Assembly: GCA_046302815.1 (NCBI GenBank)
Contig: JBKCHO010000051.1
Coordinates: forward strand, 1-21,182
Reading direction: 5' to 3'
Length of the DNA stretch: 21,182 nt
DNA from: JALRAP01 sp046302815
GTDB lineage: Bacteria > Bacteroidota > Bacteroidia > AKYH767-A > OLB10
Part shown: positions 1 through 6,850 of the stretch, piece after piece
Layout of the letters: each line of letters opens with the position of its first letter
Numbering within the stretch: the stretch's first letter is position 1
The notes under the pieces: model-generated
What the model was told of the DNA's origin: nothing
The model's database searches: none
What the model saw: only the letters and a program-made list of their open reading frames with translations
Position numbers and translations under genes: made by a program

Positions 1-672
1 AATGGTATGGTCAACCAGGAGAGTGTTCCTGCGGATAAAGTTGTAGTTATTCCCTATTTATATGACTTTTCGCATTACAATAAACCCGACCCGACCGCTG
101 TTGGCGAAATAAAAAGCCTATACCCGTGTAGATTGCTACTGATTATGGTTTCGCGACTTATAAAGCTCAAGAGACACATGGCAGTGTTTCCAGTGATTAA
201 AAAACTGGTAGATCAAGGTTATGATATCAAACTATTGGTTTTGGATGATGGTGACGAGCGCTCTAATCTTGAGCAATGGATAAATTCCAATGGAATGGGG
301 CAGTCGGTTTTTCTGCTCGGTTTCAAACGGGATTTCATCAATTATATGGCTGCATCCGATTTGTTGCTGCAACCCTCATTGACAGACGCCAGTAACAATG
401 TAGCTAAGGAGATGGCGTACCTCAAGAAAGTGATTGCCGTTTCAGACGGGGTAGGTGACTACAGCGATTATGTGGTGGATGGATTCAATGGATTCCTGTT
501 GCCACTGGTAAGCCCCGAAACCAAAATTTATGAAATCATCCGATCCGTTTATGCAGACCCTCATTCCTTTCGGATTTTTGGAGAACGATTGTATCAAACG
601 GTCATTGAAAAATTTGATGTATCCAATTCTGATGCAGTCATGGAATGTTACGAACGGTTACACCAATCATGA
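1..672 (+). CDS. Glycosyltransferase, GT4/group 1 type, C-terminal part (5' end outside window)
   Basis: This is the nucleotide-sugar-binding C-terminal half of a GT-B-fold glycosyltransferase, probably acting at the cytoplasmic face of the membrane in polysaccharide or glycan synthesis. The frame is open from base 1 (Asn-Gly before the Met at 7), so the gene starts upstream and the Met at 7 is internal. Visible family signs are the strand-turn 'LLLIMVSRLIKLKRH', the 'DDGDERSNLEQWI' segment, 'VFLLGFKRD' and the donor-site stretch 'TDASNNVAKEMAYLKKVIAV'. The usual E-x7-E motif reads D-x7-E here (Asp127 and Glu135 counted from the Met at 7). The donor and acceptor cannot be told from this part. 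The frame ends TGA, with a second in-frame TGA two codons on. It is followed by 43 nt without a gene. Confidence 0.85.
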   Translation, partial: NGMVNQESVPADKVVVIPYLYDFSHYNKPDPTAVGEIKSLYPCRLLLIMVSRLIKLKRHMAVFPVIKKLVDQGYDIKLLVLDDGDERSNLEQWINSNGMGQSVFLLGFKRDFINYMAASDLLLQPSLTDASNNVAKEMAYLKKVIAVSDGVGDYSDYVVDGFNGFLLPLVSPETKIYEIIRSVYADPHSFRIFGERLYQTVIEKFDVSNSDAVMECYERLHQS

Positions 673-715
673 ATCTGATTTCGTAAAATTGTAGATTGTT
701 ATCAAAAACCAATTT

Positions 716-1981
716 ATGAGCAAAGCCAACCGATTAACCACATGGATCCTTGTAGCCATGGTCTTGGGCGTCATTACCGGATACCTGATCCATGAAAATG
801 CCACTCCTGAAGGCATTTCTACCATAGCCACCAATGTAAAGTTACTAACCATCATTTTCCTAAGGCTGGTGCAAATGATTATTGCCCCCTTGGTGTTCTG
901 TACCTTGGTTGTAGGAATCGCCAAATTGGGCGATCTCAAAGCGGTAGGTCGAGTGGGAGGGAAATCCATGGTTTGGTTTTTAAGTGCATCCTTCATCAGC
1001 TTGCTGTTGGGTATGGTGCTTGTGAATATTTTCAAGCCAGGCGAGGCTATAGATTTAAGCGGTGTAGATGTAGCCTCCGCAAGCGATTTGATAGGTAAAA
1101 CCCAAGAGTTCTCCATTGCCAAATTTATTGAGCATGTGTTTCCAAGAAGTGTTTTTGAAGCCATGGCCACTAATGAAATCCTTCAGCTGGTGGTGTTCAG
1201 TATTTTCTTTGGAGTGGCTGCTACCGCAATGGGAGATTATTCCAAACCAGTCATTAAAGGGCTTGATGCGGCCTCGCACATCATTTTGAAAATGGTTACC
1301 TATGTAATGAACTTTGCCCCGCTTGGTGTATTTGGAGCCATAACTGCGGTTATCGCTACTAAGGGGCTTACGGTTTTCTATTTCTATGGATCATATCTCT
1401 TGTACTTCCTTGTTGGAATTGCATGTTTATGGATCATATTACTTACTGCAGGATATCTCATTCTGCGAAATCGTCTTCCGGTACTGATGAAACGCATCGC
1501 TCAACCCATGTTGATTGCATTCAGTACCACAAGTAGCGAAGCAGTATTTCCAAAACTGACCGAAGAGTTGGAGCGCTTTGGTTGCAAAGACAAGGTGGTT
1601 TCCTTCGTTTTGCCACTAGGATATTCCTTCAATCTTGATGGAAGTATGATGTATATGACTTTTGCATGTATAGCCATTGCACAAGCCTATGGAATCACCT
1701 TGGATATCGGAACCCAATTAACCATGTTGATTGTGCTGATGTTGACGAGTAAGGGTATCGCCGGTGTGCCAAGGGCATCCCTGGTTGTGGTAACCGCAAC
1801 TTGTGCCATGTTCGGTATCCCGCCTGAAGGAATTGCCCTGATTCTGCCCATCGACCATTTTTGTGATATGTTCAGGTCTACCACCAATGTGGTGGGTAAT
1901 GCTTTAGCCACCTCTGCTGTTAGCAAATGGGAAGGAGCCTTGGAGCATGTGCATGATGACAGCGGTTCCCATCATAAGTGA
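716..1981 (+). CDS. Dicarboxylate/amino acid:cation symporter (DAACS family), probably for acidic amino acids
   Basis: This is a 421-residue inner-membrane secondary transporter of the GltP/DctA/GltPh family, which takes up substrate with Na+ or H+. The first helix starts directly after the Met (ILVAMVLGVITGYLI). The re-entrant hairpin 1 serine-rich motif appears as S-T-T-S-S-E (residues 270-275) and the TM7 NMDGT motif as N-L-D-G-S (306-310). The TM8 signature aligns with GltPh as Asp380, Asp384, Arg387 and Asn391, the equivalents of GltPh Asp390, Asp394, Arg397 and Asn401. An Asp/Arg pair at the last-but-one positions is the acidic amino acid pattern; DctA has Ser at the first of these. I therefore infer glutamate/aspartate rather than C4-dicarboxylate uptake. 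It is 6 nt from the DinB-like gene downstream, so the two are probably co-transcribed. No good promoter match was found in the 43 nt upstream. Confidence 0.93.
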   Translation: MSKANRLTTWILVAMVLGVITGYLIHENATPEGISTIATNVKLLTIIFLRLVQMIIAPLVFCTLVVGIAKLGDLKAVGRVGGKSMVWFLSASFISLLLGMVLVNIFKPGEAIDLSGVDVASASDLIGKTQEFSIAKFIEHVFPRSVFEAMATNEILQLVVFSIFFGVAATAMGDYSKPVIKGLDAASHIILKMVTYVMNFAPLGVFGAITAVIATKGLTVFYFYGSYLLYFLVGIACLWIILLTAGYLILRNRLPVLMKRIAQPMLIAFSTTSSEAVFPKLTEELERFGCKDKVVSFVLPLGYSFNLDGSMMYMTFACIAIAQAYGITLDIGTQLTMLIVLMLTSKGIAGVPRASLVVVTATCAMFGIPPEGIALILPIDHFCDMFRSTTNVVGNALATSAVSKWEGALEHVHDDSGSHHK

Positions 1982-1987
1982 TTAGCC

Positions 1988-2485
1988 ATGAAAAACGAAT
2001 CTCAAACCATTGCATACATATTGGACGACACTCGCAAGCTTACTTGGAGTATCTACAACCAACTGAATGATCAAGCCGATGTGCACAAACGATTTTTAGT
2101 TGATGGCACAGAGTTTAATAGTGCTTTCTGGATTATGGCCCATTTGGCTGTTACTGAAAACTACTTGGTTTTAAGATCAACCGGTGGCGAAGCTGTACGC
2201 TTTTCATGGGCCAAACTGTTTGGGATGGGTGTACAACCACCCAAGCCCGACGAATGTCCACCGTTTGATGAGGTCAAACAGGTTTTGAACGAGGTCCATG
2301 AAAAATCATTGGAACACATCAGATCATTTTCAGATGTGGCGCTTGACGAACCCAATAAAACAGGTTTTGTCTTCTTGAATGAAGGAACCAACCGTTCTGC
2401 GCTCATTCACGCAATACGACATGAGAACATGCACTCCGGCCACCTCAGTTGGTTATGTAAACTAAGTGGCTTGAAAACTATTTAG
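1988..2485 (+). CDS. DinB-family (DinB_2-like) four-helix-bundle protein
   Basis: This 165-residue cytoplasmic protein has the DinB/YfiT-like four-helix bundle pattern. These proteins bind a divalent metal through three histidines; many are thiol-dependent transferases or have no known substrate. The likely ligands are His52 in 'MAHLAVTENY' and the C-terminal pair His145 and His149 in 'RHENMHSGHLSWL', matching the usual H-x3-H-x-G-x-L pattern. Its length is normal for the family. It starts 6 nt after the symporter stop, and such close spacing suggests translation from one mRNA, though no functional link is evident. It ends with TAG directly followed by in-frame TGA. Only 7 nt separate it from the stop of the convergent bTHX gene, and I see no terminator between them. 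The specific reaction cannot be assigned. Confidence 0.85.
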   Translation: MKNESQTIAYILDDTRKLTWSIYNQLNDQADVHKRFLVDGTEFNSAFWIMAHLAVTENYLVLRSTGGEAVRFSWAKLFGMGVQPPKPDECPPFDEVKQVLNEVHEKSLEHIRSFSDVALDEPNKTGFVFLNEGTNRSALIHAIRHENMHSGHLSWLCKLSGLKTI

Positions 2486-2492
2486 TGAAAGG

Positions 2493-2597
2493 TTATTTGC
2501 TAGCAGTAGACTTTTTAGCTGGCCTGGCTGGACGTTTCTTGCCATAGCTACCTTTCCAAATTTTGCCTTTCTTGGATTTGATGTCGCCTTTTCCCAT
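2493..2597 (-). CDS. 30S ribosomal protein THX (bTHX)
   Basis: This very small 34-residue gene is easily missed by size-limited gene callers. On the minus strand it reads ATG at 2597 to TAA at 2495-2493. The protein begins MGKGDIKSKKGKIWKGSYGK and continues with a Lys/Arg/Pro/Ala-rich tail. The pattern GKGDxKSxxGKIWxGSxGKxRP is that of bTHX, a basic peptide that fits into the head of the 30S subunit in Thermus and is common in Bacteroidota. It has a good Bacteroidota promoter 20 nt upstream (2618-2649). It is a single-gene unit, convergent with the DinB-like gene and downstream of the acyltransferase on the same strand. Confidence 0.9.
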   Translation of the reverse strand: MGKGDIKSKKGKIWKGSYGKKRPARPAKKSTASK

Positions 2598-2617
2598 GGT
2601 TGAAGAGATTTGCTATG

Positions 2618-2649
2618 CAAAATTAAAAAGTAGAGCTTTTTAAGTCAAC
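2618..2649 (-). promoter_or_regulatory. Bacteroidota-type promoter of bTHX gene
   Basis: On the minus strand, GTTG (2649-2646) is followed after 20 nt by TAATTTTG (2625-2618), an exact match to the TAnnTTTG -7 element of the Bacteroidota primary sigma factor. The predicted transcript would start about 15 nt before the bTHX ATG. The upstream element overlaps the last codons of the acyltransferase gene. A short A/T-rich inverted repeat (AAAAAG/CTTTTT, 2625-2641) lies in the spacer and could act as a weak terminator for the acyltransferase. Confidence 0.7.
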
Positions 2650-3691
2650 CCCGATTAACCGCCTTTTCCTTGAATTTGATTTTTGATGCCAAGCGAATAA
2701 AAGGCTTTTCGACCCATTTGTAAAAAAAGTGTGCGAATGTCAAAGCAATAGCTGTGTAAAGAAACAACAATAATACTTTGCTGGAATCAGTATCTGATGT
2801 AAAGAGGAATTTCTTAACAATGAATTCAGTTGAAATACCTGCAAAGTGATGGGTAATGTAAAGAGAATAGGATATCATTCCAAGCCATTGAGCAACCCCG
2901 TTTTTGAAATTCACAAAGGTGATGATCAGAAGTGTGATTGCTCCCGAGGAGGCGGATAGGTACCCCAATTGCGCATGGCATACTGCTACAATAACACAAC
3001 AGGCTATGCTCATTAATTTCCGATCGATTTTTCCAATCTTGAATAAAAACACAAGAATGCCCATGATGAACAGGGAGTTGTATTTAAAGAAAATAATGTT
3101 TGAGTCATTCAGAAAAAAAGTGAGTGCAACAGCGGCTAAAATCAAAAGGATTATTTCTGCTTTTTGTTGTGGGGCTACCAACAGAGGCAGCAAAAAAGCA
3201 ATGAGTAAATAGTATTGAAGTTCTACTTCCAATGTCCACAATACGCTGTAGAATGTGCCAATACCAGCCGAAGCGTAAGCGTAAAACATATTTCCAAGAA
3301 TGGCAGTCCAATCATTTCCGGGCCAATCCATACCCTCAATTGGTTTTCCGTTTAATTGAATGGCTCCGTAGTAAATTATGGCCATGAGCGCCATAGCAAT
3401 CCAAGAGGGTGGACCCAAACGCACCATTCTTTTTGCTAAGAATCGAAACGCATTTGGTAATGTATAGCCCGACTGATACATCGAGTAAGGAATAACAAAG
3501 CCGGAAATCACAAAAAACACTTGCACTCCAAGATTGCCCAACGAGAAAAAATCACCTAATGGATTTGGTTTAATGGTTGGAAGGGTGGAGTTAGAAAAAT
3601 GAAACAAGACAACACTAAGGGCGGCAATCCCCCTAAGGAAATCCAAGGTGTCTATGTGTTTCTTTTCCAATTTCGAACTCAATCTGATCAC
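2645..3691 (-). CDS. Acyltransferase family 3 (OafA/YrhL-like) integral membrane protein
   Basis: This 348-residue polytopic inner-membrane protein belongs to the acyltransferase-3 family, which transfers acetyl or other acyl groups onto sugars of surface polysaccharides, LPS or other acceptors. The N-terminal signature is 'IDTLDFLRGIAALSVVLFHF' with Asp17, Arg20 and the conserved His31, followed by 'LGVQVFFVISGFVIPYSMYQ'. About ten hydrophobic helices follow, and the tail is basic. The start is GTG at 3691: there is no in-frame ATG upstream before a stop at 3710-3712, and the next Met is well inside the second helix. The length fits the family without a periplasmic SGNH domain. The acceptor cannot be predicted; the nearby glycosyltransferase fragment is only weak context for polysaccharide modification. 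Confidence 0.9.
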   Translation of the reverse strand: MIRLSSKLEKKHIDTLDFLRGIAALSVVLFHFSNSTLPTIKPNPLGDFFSLGNLGVQVFFVISGFVIPYSMYQSGYTLPNAFRFLAKRMVRLGPPSWIAMALMAIIYYGAIQLNGKPIEGMDWPGNDWTAILGNMFYAYASAGIGTFYSVLWTLEVELQYYLLIAFLLPLLVAPQQKAEIILLILAAVALTFFLNDSNIIFFKYNSLFIMGILVFLFKIGKIDRKLMSIACCVIVAVCHAQLGYLSASSGAITLLIITFVNFKNGVAQWLGMISYSLYITHHFAGISTEFIVKKFLFTSDTDSSKVLLLFLYTAIALTFAHFFYKWVEKPFIRLASKIKFKEKAVNRG

Positions 3692-3698
3692 AATGATA

Positions 3699-3710
3699 AT
3701 CAGTACTGAT
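3699..3710. repeat. 12-bp perfect palindrome before the acyltransferase start
   Basis: ATCAGTACTGAT reads the same on both strands and lies 7 nt upstream of the GTG start of the acyltransferase. It could be a regulator-binding site or chance. The 190-nt stretch between the two divergent genes (3692-3881) otherwise holds only the promoter of the cytochrome operon. Confidence 0.25.
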
Positions 3711-3816
3711 CAAATAATTTTTTCCATATTCTTTCGTTCTGTACATGGGGACTTATCTCATACTTGCTAAAAGATTGTAATTCAGGTTGATTTGAACCGA
3801 AATCATCACTATTGTG

Positions 3817-3851
3817 TTTAGACATATTTTCATGCCAGTTTTCTAAATTTG
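3817..3851 (+). promoter_or_regulatory. Bacteroidota-type promoter of the cytochrome operon
   Basis: TAAATTTG at 3844-3851 exactly fits the TAnnTTTG -7 consensus. The upstream element is imperfect: TTTA at 3817-3820, 23 nt away. Transcription would start about 25 nt before the ATG at 3882. This placement supports the ATG at 3882 as the true start, because a TTG start at 3849 would fall inside the -7 element. Confidence 0.55.
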
Positions 3852-3881
3852 CAAATTAATCAAGCAATCCACACATTCTCG

Positions 3882-4520
3882 ATGCGCCAATTCCTCATTC
3901 TCTCGATCATGCTTGCAATTTTGTCTTGCAAGCACGAGGTACCCAAGCCATCGGCTCCAGAGGTTTGTTTTGAAAAGGAAATCCTCCCACTACTCGTTTC
4001 CAATTGTTCCCAGTCTGGGTGTCACAACTCTGTATCCTCCGCTGATGGGGTCATTCTCACTGACTATGCCAATATTTTAGCCACAGGTGAAGTGTCGCCC
4101 GGGAATCCTGATGAAAGTGATTTATACGAGGTGCTGATTAAAGGCGAGATGCCTCCACAGGGGGAAACACCCTTAACACAACAACAAATAGACTTAATTA
4201 GTAATTGGATTTCACAGGGTGCTAAAAACACTACATGTGAGTCTATCTGCGATACGAATACCATAACTTATACTGCATCCGTTAAGCCATTATTGGATAA
4301 AAACTGTGTAGGATGTCACTCAGGCAGCAACTCCTCAGGAGGTGTCAACTTGTCGAATGCCAATGGTATAAACATTGTAATCAACAATGGTAAGCTTCTG
4401 CAGGCTCTTAAACAAACAGGTCCGGCAAAACCAATGCCACCTCCACCAACTGGGAAATTATCAGATTGTGAGATTCGTATGGTTGAAAAGTGGATCCAGG
4501 CAGGAAATCCATATAACTAA
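3882..4520 (+). CDS. c-type cytochrome-like lipoprotein with two heme-binding motifs (CX4CH and CXXCH)
   Basis: This 212-residue lipoprotein should be anchored on the periplasmic side of the envelope. The signal peptide (residues 1-15) ends in the lipobox I-L-S-C, with Cys16 as the lipidated residue. Two similar cytochrome-c-like domains follow. The first has Cys42-x4-Cys47-His48 ('NCSQSGCHN') with candidate distal ligand Met90 in 'GEMPPQGE'. The second has Cys142-x2-Cys145-His146 ('KNCVGCHSG') with Met185 in 'KPMPPPP'. Both halves carry the 'WIxxGA/WIQAGN' end pattern seen in planctomycete-type cytochrome c (PSCyt1-like) domains. An electron-transfer role is inferred. I chose ATG 3882 because it gives a clean lipoprotein signal; an earlier TTG lies within the promoter. 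It is the first gene of the run and sits 7 nt before the next one. Confidence 0.82.
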   Translation: MRQFLILSIMLAILSCKHEVPKPSAPEVCFEKEILPLLVSNCSQSGCHNSVSSADGVILTDYANILATGEVSPGNPDESDLYEVLIKGEMPPQGETPLTQQQIDLISNWISQGAKNTTCESICDTNTITYTASVKPLLDKNCVGCHSGSNSSGGVNLSNANGINIVINNGKLLQALKQTGPAKPMPPPPTGKLSDCEIRMVEKWIQAGNPYN

Positions 4521-4527
4521 TATTGTT

Positions 4528-4881
4528 ATGAAAACAATGTCACTTTTTTTATTTCTTATGTTTTTCGTTTTAACAATGGGTGGATGTTACTATGATGTGG
4601 AGGAAGAATTATATGGTGTAGGCTGTGAAACTAGTAATGTAACTTATAGTGGAACTGTTGTACCGATGTTGGAATCAAATGGATGCCTTAGTTGTCATGC
4701 CGCACCCGCAACCGCAGGTCAGGGAGTTGTTTTGGATAATTATGAAAGTATTTTATCACTAGTTCAGCAGAATAGGTTTGTATCTGGTGCTGATCGAATG
4801 CCCTCCTCATCTCCTGTGCTCTCAGACTGTGATATCAACAAACTAAAAGCATGGGCTGATGCAGGAGCCTCAAACAATTAA
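4528..4881 (+). CDS. Small single-heme c-type cytochrome-like lipoprotein
   Basis: This 117-residue lipoprotein has a hydrophobic signal peptide ending in M-G-G-C (lipidated Cys20). It has one heme-binding motif, Cys53-x2-Cys56-His57 ('NGCLSCHAAP'), and a candidate distal Met91 in 'DRMPSSSP'. It closely resembles the second half of the preceding protein ('LSDCDINKLKAWADAGA' against 'LSDCEIRMVEKWIQAGN'), so the pair probably arose by duplication. The frame is open from 4387, but that part overlaps the preceding gene in another frame and has no signal peptide, so the ATG at 4528 is the start. It lies 7 nt after one gene and 9 nt before the next, consistent with one operon. An electron-carrying role is inferred; redox partners are unknown. 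Confidence 0.8.
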   Translation: MKTMSLFLFLMFFVLTMGGCYYDVEEELYGVGCETSNVTYSGTVVPMLESNGCLSCHAAPATAGQGVVLDNYESILSLVQQNRFVSGADRMPSSSPVLSDCDINKLKAWADAGASNN

Positions 4882-4890
4882 ATTTTAGTC

Positions 4891-5304
4891 ATGAAAAAGA
4901 AATATGTATTTTGGTTTATTGTTTTTTTGATTGTTCTGGGAGGCTTTTTTTTCTTCAAATGGGTTAATAAGCCCGTGATTGATATGACAGAAGCTGTGTG
5001 TAAAAGCCGCTTGTCAGCAGTAGAGCTTTTTGATGCCTATTCCAATCAGCAGCCCTATGCCGATTCGTGTTACTCGGGTCAGGTCATAGAGGTTTTTGGT
5101 AAAATCAAATCCATGTCTACGGATGGTCCAAATAAGTCGTTATTACTTGAAACCAATGATATGCTTTTTGGCATAGATTGTGCAATAGATTCTACCCACC
5201 ACAATAAATTAAATTCGCTTAAAGAAGGTCAGGATATCAATATTCGTGGCGAATGCTCTGGACTTCTATCCGATGTGGTCATGGTTCGTTGTATTATTCT
5301 CTAA
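4891..5304 (+). CDS. Membrane-anchored OB-fold (tRNA_anti-like) protein
   Basis: This 137-residue protein has one N-terminal hydrophobic segment (about residues 5-22) following MKKK, then a soluble domain probably facing the periplasm. The domain has the pattern of the tRNA_anti-like OB-fold family: 'SAVELFDAYSNQQPYADSCYSGQVIEVFGKI', then a strand pattern, a central 'FGIDCAID', and 'LKEGQDINIRGECSG' near the end. Despite the family name, these exported versions have no shown nucleic-acid role. No CXXCH or catalytic motif is present. It sits between the cytochrome lipoproteins and the yceI-like gene with 9 and 20 nt gaps, so it probably works in the same envelope process. The exact function is unknown. 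Confidence 0.7.
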   Translation: MKKKYVFWFIVFLIVLGGFFFFKWVNKPVIDMTEAVCKSRLSAVELFDAYSNQQPYADSCYSGQVIEVFGKIKSMSTDGPNKSLLLETNDMLFGIDCAIDSTHHNKLNSLKEGQDINIRGECSGLLSDVVMVRCIIL

Positions 5305-5324
5305 TTATTTAAAAACCAATCAAA

Positions 5325-5888
5325 ATGAATCCAGTCAAACCATTGATGCTTGCAGCTTTATTGATTTTAGTATCTGGGGCCTCCTTTTCCCAGACCAAAT
5401 ACTTTACGAGGGATGGAAGCATCTCATTTTATTCAAAAGCTGCTCTTGAGGATTTTGAGGCAACCAATAAAAAAGTTACTTGTGTGGTCGATCCATCATC
5501 CGGACAAATGGAATTTACCATGTTAATGAGAGCCTTCGAATTTGAAAAAGAGCTGATGAAAGAGCATTTTAACGAAAATTATCTTGAGTCGGAAAAGTTT
5601 CCAAAATCTACATTCAAAGGGAATATCGAAAATGCAGCGTCAGTTAAGTGGACTGTTGATGGAGCTTATCCCGTTAAGGTGACTGGAAAAATGACCATCC
5701 ACGGAGTAACCAAGGATATAAACGCATCCGGTACTTTCATCGTCAAAGGTGGAAAAGTATCCGGTAAATCCGAGTTTATGGTCGCTCTTGCGGATTATAA
5801 TATCAAAGTAGAAAAAGCATATACTTCTAAGATCGCCGACAAAATAAAAGTAACTGTTGATGTAAATTTGGAGCCATTAGCCAAATAA
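5325..5888 (+). CDS. Secreted YceI-family protein
   Basis: This 187-residue exported protein has a signal peptide (about 1-22, ending 'SGASFSQ') and one YceI domain. The domain is a lipocalin-like beta-barrel which in known members binds polyisoprenoid or other lipid/amide ligands in the periplasm. Typical features are 'GSISFYSKAALEDFEATNKKVTCVVDPSSG', 'KEHFNENYLESEKFPKSTFKG' and 'VTGKMTIHGVTKDI'. Its length is normal. It starts 20 nt after the OB-fold gene and ends 7 nt before the beta-barrel gene. YceI proteins next to cytochromes have been linked with isoprenoid quinone handling; whether that holds here is inference. Confidence 0.9.
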   Translation: MNPVKPLMLAALLILVSGASFSQTKYFTRDGSISFYSKAALEDFEATNKKVTCVVDPSSGQMEFTMLMRAFEFEKELMKEHFNENYLESEKFPKSTFKGNIENAASVKWTVDGAYPVKVTGKMTIHGVTKDINASGTFIVKGGKVSGKSEFMVALADYNIKVEKAYTSKIADKIKVTVDVNLEPLAK

Positions 5889-5895
5889 AACTGGA

Positions 5896-6795
5896 ATGAA
5901 CTTAAAATATATGTTAATCGGGTCGCTTTCATTTGCGACCCTTTTCCTTTCTACTCCTTCAGCAGCACAGGATGACTTACTCGGATTATTAGGTGAGGAA
6001 AAAGAAGAAGTCGAGAGAGTTAAAAACGCTTTCAAATCAACCAGAGTCATAGGATCCCAATCTATCGAACATGTGGCGGGAGGAGTCTTGGACTTTCGTA
6101 TCATGCATCGCTTTGGAAGCCTTAAAGGAGGAAGCTATGAAGCTTTCGGACTGGATGCCGCCACCATTAGGCTTGGCTTGGACTATGGTATTACAGATCG
6201 AATCACTGTTGGGATTGGACGAAGTTCACTCTACAAAGAGGTGGATGGATATTTGAAATATCGTGCCATTTGGCAAAGTCGAGGTTCCAAAAACATTCCT
6301 GTTTCTGTTATCCTGGTTTCGGGAATAACCAGAAACGCAATGAAATGGTCTGATCCCAGCCGTGAAAACTATGAATCATCTCGGTACGGCTATTATCATC
6401 AAGTTATTGTTGGTCGGAAATTTTCTGATGTTTTTTCCCTACAAATTGCTCCAATGATGGTACACCGGAACATCGTTGCAACCAAAAAGGAAAACCACGA
6501 CACTTATCATCTCGAAATAGGTTCCCGCATCAAGTTTACCAAAAGAATTGCCCTTACAGTGGATTATTTCTACGGACTACCTAGCCAGTTTGATGAATCC
6601 TTAGGTATAACCAATCCTTTATCACTGGGCTTTGATATAGAAACTGGAGGCCATGTCTTTCAACTTCATTTCACCAATGCCCCTGCTATGACCGAAAAAA
6701 CCTTCTTAACAGAAAATACCGGTAAATGGAGCAAAGGCGATATACACTTCGGTTTTAACATATCAAGGGTGTTTACTTTGGACAAGAAAAACTGA
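5896..6795 (+). CDS. DUF5777-type outer-membrane beta-barrel protein
   Basis: This 299-residue protein has a signal peptide (about 1-24, ending 'STPSAAQ') and a long run of alternating strands typical of an outer-membrane barrel. It resembles the Bacteroidota DUF5777 beta-barrel family. Recognisable stretches are 'FKSTRVIGSQSIEHVAGGVLDFRIMHRFG', 'GLDAATIRLGLDYGITDRITVGIGRS', 'FSLQIAPMMVHRN' and 'FDIETGGHVFQLHFTNA', the last typical of the final strands. It is the last gene of the run and starts 7 nt after the yceI-like stop. A strong terminator hairpin follows 25 nt after its TGA. A role as a pore or sensor for the upstream redox proteins is possible, but the transported compound, if any, is unknown. 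Confidence 0.75.
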   Translation: MNLKYMLIGSLSFATLFLSTPSAAQDDLLGLLGEEKEEVERVKNAFKSTRVIGSQSIEHVAGGVLDFRIMHRFGSLKGGSYEAFGLDAATIRLGLDYGITDRITVGIGRSSLYKEVDGYLKYRAIWQSRGSKNIPVSVILVSGITRNAMKWSDPSRENYESSRYGYYHQVIVGRKFSDVFSLQIAPMMVHRNIVATKKENHDTYHLEIGSRIKFTKRIALTVDYFYGLPSQFDESLGITNPLSLGFDIETGGHVFQLHFTNAPAMTEKTFLTENTGKWSKGDIHFGFNISRVFTLDKKN

Positions 6796-6820
6796 TATTC
6801 AGTTATTTAAATTCGATTAT

Positions 6821-6850
6821 AACCTGCCTATGGCAGGTTTTGTTGTTTTT
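6821..6850 (+). terminator. Rho-independent terminator of the cytochrome/YceI operon
   Basis: An 8-bp perfect stem, AACCTGCC (6821-6828) and GGCAGGTT (6832-6839), with a 3-nt loop, is followed by a T-rich tract (TTGTTGTTTTT). It ends the five-gene run starting at 3882. The 274 nt from here to the next gene are A/T-rich. I see no gene and no perfect TAnnTTTG element there; TACAATTG at 7022-7029 is one base off. Confidence 0.85.

Noticed and set aside
684..691. Promoter for the symporter (TAAAATTG)
   Set aside because: One base off the -7 consensus, with no TTG-like element at the right distance upstream.
1055..1279. Minus-strand open frames opposite the symporter (also 667-1170 and 1687-1926)
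   Set aside because: They are antisense to a well conserved membrane transporter and show no recognisable domain.
2625..2641. Terminator hairpin after the acyltransferase gene
   Set aside because: The 6-bp AAAAAG/CTTTTT stem is almost all A/T, too weak to call with confidence, and it lies in the bTHX promoter spacer.
3849..3881. Upstream TTG start giving an 11-residue extension of the first cytochrome lipoprotein
   Set aside because: It falls inside a TAnnTTTG promoter element, and the extension would bury the lipoprotein signal peptide that begins at the ATG at 3882.
4387..4527. Longer start for the second cytochrome lipoprotein
   Set aside because: It would overlap the preceding gene by 134 nt in another frame and put 47 unrelated residues before a clear lipoprotein signal peptide.
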